A stretch of 35,014 nt of DNA. Source: Deltaproteobacteria bacterium (GTDB lineage Bacteria; Myxococcota_A; Polyangia; Nannocystales; Nannocystaceae). Below the pieces are notes generated by a model. The model had not been told where the DNA came from. It did no database searches and saw only the letters and a list, made by a program, of their open reading frames with translations. The stretch lies in NCBI GenBank assembly GCA_947492135.1, contig CANLQR010000017.1:1-35014 (forward strand). Direction: 5' to 3'. A program made the translations under genes and the position numbers. Shown here piece after piece: positions 15,999-24,255 of the stretch. Within the stretch, counting starts at the first letter, position 1. Each line of letters starts with the position of its first letter.

Positions 15999-16838
15999 AT
16001 GCTCGCGCTGCGAAGCACTGCCGACCTGTTGACGTGGCGCACCTCGTTGGCTGCGGGCACCACGATCGCGTTCGTGCCGACGATGGGCTACCTCCACGAC
16101 GGCCACCTCTCGCTGCTTCGCGAGGCCAGGGCGCGCGCCGGCGCTGGCAAGGTCGTGCTGTCGATCTTCGTCAACCCGACCCAGTTCGGACCCAACGAAG
16201 ATCTCGATCGCTATCCGCGCGACGAGGCCGGCGACTTCGCCAAGGCGCAGGCGAGTGGTACCGACGTGGTGTTCTGCCCAACGACGCCCGAAGAGCTGTA
16301 TCCGAGCCGATCGACCTGGGTGACGGTCGATGATCTCGATCAACACCTCTGCGGGCGATCGCGACCTGGGCACTTCCGCGGCGTCTGCACCGTGGTCTGC
16401 AAGTTGCTCATGCTGGTGCGCCCCGACGTCTCCTTGTTTGGCCAGAAGGACTTTCAGCAGCTCGCGATCCTCCGCCACATGCACGCCGACCTGTTTCTTC
16501 CCGGTGAAATCGTGGGGATGCCGATCGTGCGCGAGCCCGACGGCTTGGCGCTGTCGAGTCGAAACGCCAACCTCAGCGCCGCCGCGCGACAGCAAGCACT
16601 GGCGATCTCGAGCTTTCTGGCCCAGGTGCGCGAGCGATTTTCCGCCGGCGTGCGCGACGTTGCGACGTTGCTCGGCGACACCGCCTCGGCGCTTGCGCCC
16701 GGAAAGATCGACTACGTCGAGGTCGTCGACGCGCTGCGCTTGGCACCCGTGAACCTCATCGAACGGCCGGCGCTGTGCGCCGTGGCAGCCTTCTTCGGCG
16801 GCGTCCGGCTCATCGACAATACCCTGCTCACCCCGTGA
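15999..16838 (+). CDS. panC: Pantothenate synthetase
   Basis: PanC condenses pantoate and beta-alanine using ATP, the last step of pantothenate (vitamin B5) synthesis, in the cytoplasm. The 279-residue product matches the family's usual length. It shows the nucleotide-binding PTMGYLHDGHLSL (His33 and His36), the FVNPTQFGPNEDLDRYPR block, LFGQKDFQQL and the KMSKS-like segment LALSSRNANLS. ATG 15999 was preferred over the in-frame GTG 15981. The stop overlaps the start of the next gene by GTGA. No panB or panD is present in the window. Confidence 0.96.
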   Translation: MLALRSTADLLTWRTSLAAGTTIAFVPTMGYLHDGHLSLLREARARAGAGKVVLSIFVNPTQFGPNEDLDRYPRDEAGDFAKAQASGTDVVFCPTTPEELYPSRSTWVTVDDLDQHLCGRSRPGHFRGVCTVVCKLLMLVRPDVSLFGQKDFQQLAILRHMHADLFLPGEIVGMPIVREPDGLALSSRNANLSAAARQQALAISSFLAQVRERFSAGVRDVATLLGDTASALAPGKIDYVEVVDALRLAPVNLIERPALCAVAAFFGGVRLIDNTLLTP

Positions 16839-17716
16839 CGCCGCTCCAGATCGGCCTGTGGGCCACTTTCGGCTGCGCGGTCCTGTGGGCCATGCTCGAC
16901 GTGCTGCGCAAGCAACTCGTCGCGCGCATGGATCCGGTGGGACTGACGGTGTGGCTCGCGATCGGACAGGCGCCATTTCTGGGGATCTGGGTCGCCCTTG
17001 CTGACGATCGGACGATCACCGCCGAGTACTGGCCGTGGGCCGCGGCGACGATCGTCATCAACATCATCGCGGCCGTGCTCTACCTGGTGGCGATCGGCTC
17101 CGGGCAGTTCAGCGTCGCGATCCCGATGCTCGCGTTCGTGCCGGTCTGGACCGCGCTGCTGGGCATACCCCTGCTCCACCAGGTCCCGACCGCGACCCAG
17201 TTCGTCGGGATTGCGTTGGTTGTCGCCGGCACGGTGGTTCTCCACGGACAAGGACGGTCCGGGCTCCGACTCTTCACTGCGATGCTCGGTGAACGAGTCA
17301 GCCTTGCGATGCTCGGCGTGGCGCTGTGCTGGTCTCTGACCATCGTGCTCGACCGCCGGGCGACGGCCCACGCGCCGCTTTCGATCCACGCGCTAGGCTT
17401 GAGCCTCGGCATCGCCGCGGGCGCCGGCGCCTGGCTCGCTGCACGCGGCCGGATCCGCGAGATCGGCCAGGCCCGCCGCGCACCATGGCGACTCTTGGCG
17501 GCCGTGAGCATCGCCGCACTCGCGATGGCCCTACAGCTGCGCGCGATGCAGGACGTTGCCGTCGCTGCGCTCGAGGCGGTCAAGCGCACGCTCGGGATGG
17601 GCGCCGCCATCGCGCTGGGACGGGTGGCGTTCGGCGAGGCGATCACCGCGCGCAAGCTGCTCGCCGTCGCGCTGATGGCTGCAGGCACGCTGCTCGTGCT
17701 CGAGCGCCTGTGGTGA
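16835..17716 (+). CDS. EamA/DMT-family transporter
   Basis: A 293-residue inner-membrane protein with about ten hydrophobic segments in two EamA-type halves of the drug/metabolite transporter superfamily. Each half ends with the typical final helix (ATQFVGIALVVAGTVVLH; ARKLLAVALMAAGTLLVLE). The first helices carry LWAMLDVLRKQLV and the second half shows ALCWSLTIVLDRRA. GTG 16835 overlaps the panC stop (GTGA), so translation is probably coupled. The substrate cannot be read from sequence. The tight link to panC makes pantothenate or a related precursor a guess worth testing. Confidence 0.88.
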   Translation: MTPLQIGLWATFGCAVLWAMLDVLRKQLVARMDPVGLTVWLAIGQAPFLGIWVALADDRTITAEYWPWAAATIVINIIAAVLYLVAIGSGQFSVAIPMLAFVPVWTALLGIPLLHQVPTATQFVGIALVVAGTVVLHGQGRSGLRLFTAMLGERVSLAMLGVALCWSLTIVLDRRATAHAPLSIHALGLSLGIAAGAGAWLAARGRIREIGQARRAPWRLLAAVSIAALAMALQLRAMQDVAVAALEAVKRTLGMGAAIALGRVAFGEAITARKLLAVALMAAGTLLVLERLW

Positions 17717-17722
17717 ACCCTC

Positions 17723-18727
17723 CTAGGCCGGTCCGATCACGATCCTGCGCTCGCCGAGAAATTGGCCCATCTCGGTCTCGACCGCGCAGCTCCACTCGCC
17801 GGTCGGGGACGCGCCGAAATTTTGTTTGACCGAATACGTGCGAAACCCAGCCTCGCGCCCCCCACGGATCTCGAGGCCGATCCGATCCATGACTTCGCCG
17901 TCCTTGCGCCACACATGCACGAGGTGATCGTGCACACCCAGAGGCGCGAAGATCGAGGTCGCGCACACCAACCGTGCCGGCGTTCGCTCGAGTCGCTCGG
18001 TCGGGTCGGTGATCTCGTAGCCGACTCTTCGGGTACCGATCGCGGCGTCGACCAGCCCCATCGGCACCGCCGGCACCGCTCGGGCCCCACCCAGCGCAAG
18101 GGCCAACGGAAATACCAGACCGGCGACGACCGCGGTCGCCACCGCGCGCGCAAGCGGGCGGCCGTGCAAGCGATCGGCGAACACCATCACCGGCAGCGCG
18201 AGCCCGGCGGCACCGGCGGCACACCACAGCGAGGTCCCGTTGCTCAAGCCCAGCCCAGGCAACACCGCCGCCATCACGCAGAACGTCGAGAACGCAGGCA
18301 ACAAGATGCCCCCGCGACTGCGGACCAGCAGCCACTCGGTCAGCGGATCCCACAGCGAAGCCAGCGCCGCGCCACCCAGCAGAGCCATGAACACCACGTG
18401 GGCGAACGTGCCAGCGAAGGCCTTGAGATAGAACGGGAGCGCGAAGTACAGCTGGAGATGGATGCTCGACTGCGTGAGCATCAACGCCGAGAACCTCGCG
18501 GTGCGCAGGACCTTGGTGGTCCCACCCGGTTGGTGTTCACGCTTGCGCTCGAGCCACAGCACCACCGTCAGAACCAACCATGAGCTGACCGCGACCACCG
18601 CCACCGCCGCACCGCGCGACGGCCCGCGGTCCATCAACAGCGCCCCGGCGATGCCGATCGCCAGCGAGATCCACGGGATTGCCCAATGGACGACCCCCAA
18701 GAGCAGCTTGCGATCGAACCTCGCCAT
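17723..18727 (-). CDS. Membrane protein with C-terminal DUF2914 domain
   Basis: A 334-residue protein with about seven hydrophobic segments in residues 10-215, then a soluble domain (about 225-332). The domain fits DUF2914: CATSIFAPLGVHDHLVHVWRKDGEVMDRI, GREAGFRTYSVKQNF, GEWSCAVETEMGQFLGERRIVI. In known proteins DUF2914 sits at the C-terminus of membrane proteins, with the same His-rich HDHLVHVWRKDG block; its biochemical role is not established. Start ATG 18727 gives a basic N-terminus before the first membrane segment. It converges on the EamA gene, with six bases between stops. Confidence 0.82.
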   Translation of the reverse strand: MARFDRKLLLGVVHWAIPWISLAIGIAGALLMDRGPSRGAAVAVVAVSSWLVLTVVLWLERKREHQPGGTTKVLRTARFSALMLTQSSIHLQLYFALPFYLKAFAGTFAHVVFMALLGGAALASLWDPLTEWLLVRSRGGILLPAFSTFCVMAAVLPGLGLSNGTSLWCAAGAAGLALPVMVFADRLHGRPLARAVATAVVAGLVFPLALALGGARAVPAVPMGLVDAAIGTRRVGYEITDPTERLERTPARLVCATSIFAPLGVHDHLVHVWRKDGEVMDRIGLEIRGGREAGFRTYSVKQNFGASPTGEWSCAVETEMGQFLGERRIVIGPA

Positions 18728-18808
18728 CGCTTGTCACGCCAAGACTAGCCGGTTTCTTCGTCCCCTGCCCGCACCACCCATGGTCGTGCTAATCGCTGTG
18801 GCCACAAC

Positions 18809-19942
18809 GTGTCTGATCCGACGCCGCTGATGTTCGTGGATGATGCGGTGCGCATGCGCGAGCTCGTGGAGCGCCTCGCCGACGCACCCATCGCGGCGCT
18901 CGACACCGAGTCGAACGGAATGCACGCGTTTCGTGAGCGGGTCTGTCTGTTGCAGATCTCGCTGCCCGGACTCGACGTTGTGATCGACCCGCTGGCCGTG
19001 AGTCCAATGCCGCTGGCGGCTTGGCTCGCGGACCGGACCCGGATGAAGATCCTCCACGCTGCCGACAACGACGTTCGTTCACTGCGCCGCGACTGGGATC
19101 TGCAGCTCAACAACGTCTTCGACACCATGCTCGCCGCGCGCGCGCTCGCGTGGCCAGCCAAAGGCCTCGGTGACATTCTCGCGGCACATTTCGGCTGCGC
19201 GACCGACAAGCGCTGGCAGCGTCACGACTGGTCGCAGCGGCCGCTCGCCGCCGCCGCACTCGAATACGCCCGCACCGACACCCGACACCTCGCGGCGCTG
19301 CGCGAGCTCCAGCATGCAGCACTCGTCGAGACCGGCCGACTCGACGACTTCGAGCATGCGTGCCAGCGGCTGACGGAGTTGATTCCGCGGCCTCGCGTGT
19401 TCGACCCCCAGGGCTGGGCACAGATCGACGGGGCACGCGAACTGGACGACGTCGGCCGGGCGACGCTGGCCGAACTCTACGTGGTGCGTGAGCACCTCGC
19501 CGGCACCCTCGACCGCGCGCCCTACCGTATCCTCGGCGAGTCGGTGTTGCTGGAGCTGGCGCGGCTTCGCCCGGCAACGCGACAAGCGTTGATCGGCATC
19601 CGAGGGGTCGGAGGTCCGGTCGCGCATCGGTTTGCCCCGCTGCTCGTCGAACACATCGCTCGGGCCGTCGCGGGTCCGGCCCCGAGCTGGCCGGCCCCAC
19701 CCGCGCGTCCGGACAAGCGCCTGCGCGAGCGTTTCGACGCGCTTCGCGACTGGCGTCGTGCCCACGCGGCCACGCGGGGGCTCGAGCCCGACATGTTGCT
19801 CTCCAAGGACGCTCTGAACCGGATCGCCGAGCTCGATCCGCCCGATGCGGCGGCACTCGCCGCGAGTGGAGTCCTCGACGCGTGGGAGCTGCAGCGCTAT
19901 GCCGACCCGATCGTGGCTGCGCTCGCACGCGTGCGGCGGTGA
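18809..19942 (+). CDS. rnd: Ribonuclease D
   Basis: RNase D is a 3'-5' exoribonuclease in tRNA and stable-RNA 3' maturation. The 377-residue product has the DEDDy exonuclease domain (about 8-175) with all four acidic positions: D32 and E34 in ALDTESN, D88 in HAADNDV, and D157 in YARTD, with the defining Tyr153 four residues earlier. An HRDC-type helical domain follows (about 215-295, YVVREHLAGTLDRAPYRILGESVLLELARLRPAT), then a C-terminal helical extension, as in E. coli RNase D (375 residues). GTG 18809 is the likely start; ATG 18830 is an alternative. Confidence 0.94.
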   Translation: MSDPTPLMFVDDAVRMRELVERLADAPIAALDTESNGMHAFRERVCLLQISLPGLDVVIDPLAVSPMPLAAWLADRTRMKILHAADNDVRSLRRDWDLQLNNVFDTMLAARALAWPAKGLGDILAAHFGCATDKRWQRHDWSQRPLAAAALEYARTDTRHLAALRELQHAALVETGRLDDFEHACQRLTELIPRPRVFDPQGWAQIDGARELDDVGRATLAELYVVREHLAGTLDRAPYRILGESVLLELARLRPATRQALIGIRGVGGPVAHRFAPLLVEHIARAVAGPAPSWPAPPARPDKRLRERFDALRDWRRAHAATRGLEPDMLLSKDALNRIAELDPPDAAALAASGVLDAWELQRYADPIVAALARVRR

Positions 19943-19957
19943 CCTGCGGCGGGGTCA
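19940..19957. terminator. Short inverted repeat formed around convergent stops
   Basis: TGACC (19940-19944) pairs with GGTCA (19953-19957) around an 8-base loop. The two arms contain the TGA stops of rnd and of the convergent lipoprotein gene. The stem is short and terminator function is uncertain. Confidence 0.3.
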
Positions 19958-20554
19958 GTTCGGTGCAATCACGGCTCCGACGATCAAGTCGAGCTCGACC
20001 TCGAACGCCGCCGAGTTGGCGGGCCGGAGCCGCGCCGAGAAATGCGCGGGAAGGCCCTCGAGCACCACGGGGTCGATGTCATCCGGTAGCAGCACGGCCA
20101 CATACACGTACTCGTAGCTGGCGTCTGGCAGAACCGTGAACGTGATCGGGTAGTTCGCCAGGTGCTTGAAGTGGTTGCCCGGGCCGTTGTTGTAGCCCTC
20201 GATGTCGATATCGAGGTCGAACAGCGGAGCGAGCTCCGAGGTGTAGTCACTGGGCGGATCCGGCAGGACGAACTGCGAACCCCGCAGGGCCAGCGGGAAC
20301 ATCGCGGCGCCCTGACCACCGACGACGACGGGAATCACGTCGCCCGAGTTCAATGGCGCGAACGCGAGGTCTCCGAAGCCGAGCTCGAATGATCCGACCA
20401 CCGGATCGCCGCTCGAGTCGCCGCTGGCCTCCGACGAGGCTTCGGCCGCCGAAGACGTGTCTGAACTCTCCGCGGGCGCCGGCACGTTGGCCCCGCAGCC
20501 GAGCAGCACTCCCGCCACGCCGATCCACGTCACCGCCCAACCCCCGCGATCCAT
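19955..20554 (-). CDS. Small lipoprotein of unknown function
   Basis: A 199-residue lipoprotein with lipobox VLLGC (Cys20) and an acidic Ser/Glu/Asp linker (ESSDTSSAAEASSEASGDSSGD). A beta-rich domain follows, with LAFAPLNSGDVIPVVVGGQG, YEYVYVAVLLPDDIDPVVLE and AAFEVELDLIVG. No known domain or catalytic motif is recognised. ATG 20554 was chosen because it starts a proper signal peptide; an in-frame ATG at 20578 is possible. Surface or periplasmic location is inferred. Confidence 0.8.
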   Translation of the reverse strand: MDRGGWAVTWIGVAGVLLGCGANVPAPAESSDTSSAAEASSEASGDSSGDPVVGSFELGFGDLAFAPLNSGDVIPVVVGGQGAAMFPLALRGSQFVLPDPPSDYTSELAPLFDLDIDIEGYNNGPGNHFKHLANYPITFTVLPDASYEYVYVAVLLPDDIDPVVLEGLPAHFSARLRPANSAAFEVELDLIVGAVIAPN

Positions 20555-20714
20555 GAGTTCCAATGCTAGCACTGACACACCACCGACCTCGAGCGTAGTG
20601 CCCCGAACCCCGGCACCGCAAGCGGTGACGAACCGGCGTGGCGTGCGAGCGATGAGGCTGGGCTACTCGCCGCTCGGGCGTGCGCCCGCGAGCGAGCCTC
20701 GTCCGGTGCGCAGC

Positions 20715-20732
20715 GCCCGCTGGCGAGCGGGC
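20715..20732 (-). terminator. Hairpin at the pepN stop
   Basis: GCCCGCT (20715-20721) pairs perfectly with AGCGGGC (20726-20732) around a GGCG loop. On the minus strand the stem begins with the last base of the pepN stop codon. There is no T-tract. A terminator or 3'-end stabiliser is inferred. Confidence 0.5.
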
Positions 20733-23386
20733 TACTTGGCGGGGCCAAGCGCCTTGCTCGCGAGCTCCGATACATCACGTGACAGCCCCTGACGGGCCAC
20801 GATGCGTGCGAGCTCGCCCCTCATGGCCTCGGACCGCCCGGCGTCGAGCCGGCGCCACTGCACGAGTGCACCGATGAGGCGGGCCGCGAGCTGGGGATTG
20901 CTCGGATCGATCTCGAGGATCGCATCCGCCAGCAACCGATAGCCACCACCGGATCGGTCGTGGAAGCGGACCTGATTGCGAGTCGAAAAGCCCGCAAGCA
21001 GTGCGCGCACCCGGTTGGGCTGGCGCAGGTTGAACTCCGGGTGGCTGCGCAGCGCAACCACACGGTCGAGCGTATCGGCCCTGCTGCTTCCGGCCTGCAC
21101 GGCGAACCACTTGTCGAGCACCAGTGGGTCGTGCGCCCAGCGGCGGTAGAACGCGGCGAGAGGCGCCTCGGAAGCGTCCCCCTCGACGTCGACGAGACAC
21201 TGCAAGGCGGCCTGGCTGTCGGTCATGTTGTCGGCGGCCTCGAATTGCGCGAGCGCGAGTTCGACACCGTCGGGTCGACCGGAGGCGACCAAGAGACGCA
21301 GTGCCATGTTGCGAGCGCGGCGCGACGCGGTCTGCTCCTTTGTGGCCTCGTTCGCACCGCGACGCTGCTCGGCCCGGTACAGCGCCAGCAAGTCGTCGTG
21401 GTGGGCCAGCGCAAGCGTGCGCATCGCGAACTCGCGCGCCGCGTGGATACCATCGACGTCGATGACGTCGGCATGCTGGCCGAGCACGCGCTCATCGGGG
21501 AGCGTGAGCATCGCCGCGCGCAGTGATCCGTCGAGCGCGGGGTCGAGCAGCATGCGACCAAAGGCGGCGACGAAGCGAGCGTCGAGCGCCAACGGCAGGT
21601 CCGCCGCGCGATCGCGGACCAACCCGGCCAGCGTGGCCTCAGCGAGGGTCTGACCGGCATCCCAGCGGCTGAACGCGTCCATGTCATGGGCCGTGAGAAA
21701 GGCCAGTTCGTCCGTGGTGCGTTCCATCCGCAGCTTGACGGGCGCTGTGAACCCGCGCAGCAGCGAGACCACCGGCGCGGTCGTGAGCCCGCCGAACACC
21801 CAGGTTGAGCTCGCTTCGCGCAGCTCGAGCACGGCCGTGGTTCCGCGCACGGCCGCGGCGCCGTCCACCAGCCTGATCTCAGCATCGGTGCCATCGGGCC
21901 CTAGCAGTCCGACCGCGACCGGGATGTGCATCGGCAGCCAGGTCGCAGGATCGGCGTTGACCGGTGCACGCTGCTCGAGCCGCAGCGTGAACGTCTGCGC
22001 GGTCGGATCGTGGCTCGACTGTACGTCGACGATCGGCGTTCCCGCCTGCGCGTACCAGCGCCCAAACTGCTCCAGATCGGCGCCATTGGCGTCGGCCAGC
22101 GCGGCGCGAAAATCGTCGCAGGTCACGGCCTGGCCGTCGTGGCGAGCGAAGTACAGGTCCATCCCGCGGCGGAAGCCCTCGCGCCCGAGCAAGGTGTGCA
22201 TCATCCGCACGACCTCGGCGCCTTTGTTGTACACCGTCACGGTGTAGAAGTTGTTCATCTCGATGTACGAGTCGGGACGGATCGGATGCGCGGTGGGGGA
22301 CTGGTCTTCGGCGAACTGTGCGGTGCGCAGGATGATGACGTCGTGGATGCGCTTGACCGCCTCGGAGGTGACATCGGCGGTGAAGAGTTCGTCGCGAAAC
22401 ACGGTCAGCCCCTCTTTGAGGGTCAGCTGGAACCAATCGCGACAGGTGACGCGGTTGCCGGTCCAGTTGTGAAAGTACTCATGGGCGATGACCCCTTCGA
22501 TGTCCTCGTAGTCGTCGTCGGTCGCAGTCTGCGGTCGAGCCAGCACGTACTTCGCGTTGAAGACGTTGAGCCCCTTGTTTTCCATCGCTGCCATGTTGAA
22601 GTCGCTGACCGCGACGATCATGTAGAGGTCGAGGTCGTACTCGAGTCCAAAGGTCGTCTCGTCCCACGCCATCGCCCGCTGCAGCGAACGCAGTGCATGC
22701 TCGCACGCGTCGACGTTCGCCGGCTCGACCCAGATCTCCAGGCGTACCTCGCGGCCGGACTTGGTCCGAAATGACGCGGCTTCGCAGCGAAGGTCGGCCG
22801 CGACCAGCGCGAACAGGTAGCAAGGCTTCGGGAACGGATCCTGCCAGACGACGCGATGTCGACCACCCGCCAGAGCCTCGGCGCCGATGCGGTTGCCGTT
22901 GGACAGCAAGACCGGATAGCGCGTCGCGTCGGCGACGATGGTCGTGGTGTAGCGCGCCATCACGTCGGGGCGATCGAGGAAGTACGTGATGCGGCGAAAA
23001 CCCTCGGCCTCACACTGGGTGCACAACACATTGCCCGAGCGATACAGCCCGGACAGTTCTGTGTTGCTCGAAGGGTCGATCTCGACGCAGGTCGTGAGGG
23101 TGAAGCGGTCGGCCGGGGCGGGGACGAGCAGGCCGTCGGTCAGGACCTCGTAGCCCTCGGCCCCGAGCGCAACGCCATCGATCGCGATCGACACCAGCCG
23201 CAATCGCTCGCCGTCGAGGCGGAGCGTCGGCTCGGCCGGCACCCCTGGGTTGCGCCGAACCCTGAGCCTCGCCGTGACCCGCGTGCAGCCTTCATCGAGA
23301 TCGAACTCGAGATCGACCTCGTCGATCCAGAACGCCGGGGGTCGATAGTCCACTCGCTGGATTGGTTGCGGCCCGGGGTCTTTCAT
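20732..23386 (-). CDS. pepN: Aminopeptidase N (M1 zinc metallopeptidase)
   Basis: PepN removes N-terminal residues from peptides in the cytoplasm. The 884-residue product is close to the 870 of E. coli PepN and collinear with it. Zinc ligands H302, H306 and E325 lie in HEYFHNWTGNR and LTLKEG, with general base E303. The exopeptidase signature reads AAMEN (266-270) in place of GAMEN, keeping the glutamate that binds the peptide N-terminus. TVYNKGAEVVRMMHTLLG fits the region of the catalytic tyrosine. An N-terminal beta domain and a C-terminal helical domain complete the family layout. ATG 23386 (MKDPGPQPIQRVDYRPP) was chosen over in-frame starts at 23464 and 23419 that would run into the fadR-like promoter. 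Confidence 0.96.
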   Translation of the reverse strand: MKDPGPQPIQRVDYRPPAFWIDEVDLEFDLDEGCTRVTARLRVRRNPGVPAEPTLRLDGERLRLVSIAIDGVALGAEGYEVLTDGLLVPAPADRFTLTTCVEIDPSSNTELSGLYRSGNVLCTQCEAEGFRRITYFLDRPDVMARYTTTIVADATRYPVLLSNGNRIGAEALAGGRHRVVWQDPFPKPCYLFALVAADLRCEAASFRTKSGREVRLEIWVEPANVDACEHALRSLQRAMAWDETTFGLEYDLDLYMIVAVSDFNMAAMENKGLNVFNAKYVLARPQTATDDDYEDIEGVIAHEYFHNWTGNRVTCRDWFQLTLKEGLTVFRDELFTADVTSEAVKRIHDVIILRTAQFAEDQSPTAHPIRPDSYIEMNNFYTVTVYNKGAEVVRMMHTLLGREGFRRGMDLYFARHDGQAVTCDDFRAALADANGADLEQFGRWYAQAGTPIVDVQSSHDPTAQTFTLRLEQRAPVNADPATWLPMHIPVAVGLLGPDGTDAEIRLVDGAAAVRGTTAVLELREASSTWVFGGLTTAPVVSLLRGFTAPVKLRMERTTDELAFLTAHDMDAFSRWDAGQTLAEATLAGLVRDRAADLPLALDARFVAAFGRMLLDPALDGSLRAAMLTLPDERVLGQHADVIDVDGIHAAREFAMRTLALAHHDDLLALYRAEQRRGANEATKEQTASRRARNMALRLLVASGRPDGVELALAQFEAADNMTDSQAALQCLVDVEGDASEAPLAAFYRRWAHDPLVLDKWFAVQAGSSRADTLDRVVALRSHPEFNLRQPNRVRALLAGFSTRNQVRFHDRSGGGYRLLADAILEIDPSNPQLAARLIGALVQWRRLDAGRSEAMRGELARIVARQGLSRDVSELASKALGPAK

Positions 23387-23431
23387 CGGAGCGCCGAGGA
23401 TAAGGCACCGCCTGCCCATTTTTCGCCTGCT

Positions 23432-23448
23432 AACTGGTAATACCAGTT
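23432..23448. promoter_or_regulatory. FadR-type operator palindrome
   Basis: AACTGGT (23432-23438), AAT, ACCAGTT (23442-23448) is a perfect inverted repeat. It contains TGG-N5-CCA, the core and spacing of the E. coli FadR operator. It lies 34 bases before the start of a FadR-like regulator gene and overlaps the first bases of its putative -35 element, in the spacer shared with divergent pepN. Autoregulation is inferred. Confidence 0.75.
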
Positions 23449-23475
23449 GACCATCAGATGTCATGATGACATGAT
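23447..23475 (+). promoter_or_regulatory. Putative promoter with overlapping second palindrome
   Basis: TTGACC (23447-23452) and CATGAT (23470-23475) are separated by 17 bases and could be -35 and -10 elements. A second perfect palindrome, ATGTCAT-G-ATGACAT (23458-23472), fills the spacer and touches the -10. Transcription would begin close to the GTG at 23482, so a leaderless or nearly leaderless message is possible; no Shine-Dalgarno is seen before that GTG. Confidence 0.5.
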
Positions 23476-23481
23476 GAACAC

Positions 23482-24255
23482 GTGGTCCTCCAGCGAATCG
23501 CCAAGCGGACCCTGTCTGACGAGGTTTTCGAGCAACTCGTGCGCGAAATCGTACAGGGGCGAATGGCTCCGGGCCTCGCGCTTCCCGCCGAGCGGGAGCT
23601 CTGCGAGACGCTCGGCGTCAATCGCGGGGCGCTAAGGGAGGCCCTACGGCGCCTCGCCCAGGCCGGGCTGGTCGCGATTGCGCAAGGTGGCAGCACCAAG
23701 GTTCTCGACTTTCGCCGCACGGCGGGGCTCGATCTGCTCTCGCAGATGCTGTTCCGCGAGGGCGGCACCATCGATCTACAGGTCATCCGTTCGCTGATGG
23801 AGATCCGCGCCGCGCTGGCGCCCGACATCGCTCGGTTGTGTGCCCGACGGGCCGACGCCGCTCTGATCGTCGAGCTGCTCGACGTCGTCGATCGGATGAC
23901 GCCCGTGCTGGCGGCCGACGACCTCACGACCCTGCAAGAGCTGTCGCTCGACTTCTGGGACGTGCTGGTCCGCGGCTCCGACAACATCGCCTACGTCCTG
24001 GCGTTCAACACGCTGCGGTCGACCTACGACACCGTTCGCGTCGCGCTCGTGCAGGTGATGGCCGATGAACTCCGCGACGTGGCGGCGTGTCGCGCCATCG
24101 CCGAGGCCGTCGGACGCCACGACGACGTGTCGGCCAAACACGTCGCCTCGGCACTGGTCGAGCACGGCACGCACCGCATGTTCGAATTGATCGCAGTGCT
24201 CGATCGACCCGGCAGCACCACCGACGACAGCTCAGGTCCAGGAGATGCATCATGA
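23482..24255 (+). CDS. FadR-like GntR-family fatty-acid-responsive regulator
   Basis: A 257-residue regulator with an N-terminal winged helix (about 10-78) and an all-helical C-terminal ligand domain. The alignable stretch with E. coli FadR is long: LPAEREL, LGVNRGALREALRRLA, then STKVLDFRRTAGLDLL where FadR has PTKVNNFWETSGLNIL. Arginines R38, R48 and R52 match FadR R35, R45 and R49, which contact operator DNA. The C-terminal domain has DFWDVLVRGSDNIAYVLAFNTLRS, matching FadR's ASGNPIYGLILNGM, and lacks the histidine that FCD-type relatives use for metal. By analogy it should bind long-chain acyl-CoA and then release DNA. The start is GTG 23482. Its stop overlaps the hydroxylase start (ATGA), so the two are cotranscribed. 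Confidence 0.88.
   Translation: MVLQRIAKRTLSDEVFEQLVREIVQGRMAPGLALPAERELCETLGVNRGALREALRRLAQAGLVAIAQGGSTKVLDFRRTAGLDLLSQMLFREGGTIDLQVIRSLMEIRAALAPDIARLCARRADAALIVELLDVVDRMTPVLAADDLTTLQELSLDFWDVLVRGSDNIAYVLAFNTLRSTYDTVRVALVQVMADELRDVAACRAIAEAVGRHDDVSAKHVASALVEHGTHRMFELIAVLDRPGSTTDDSSGPGDAS

Noticed and set aside
15216-16976. A 586-codon open frame on the minus strand opposite panC and its neighbours
   Set aside because: It lies opposite three well-supported plus-strand genes, has no recognisable motif and is Arg/Gln/His-rich, as expected from the complement of GC-rich codons.
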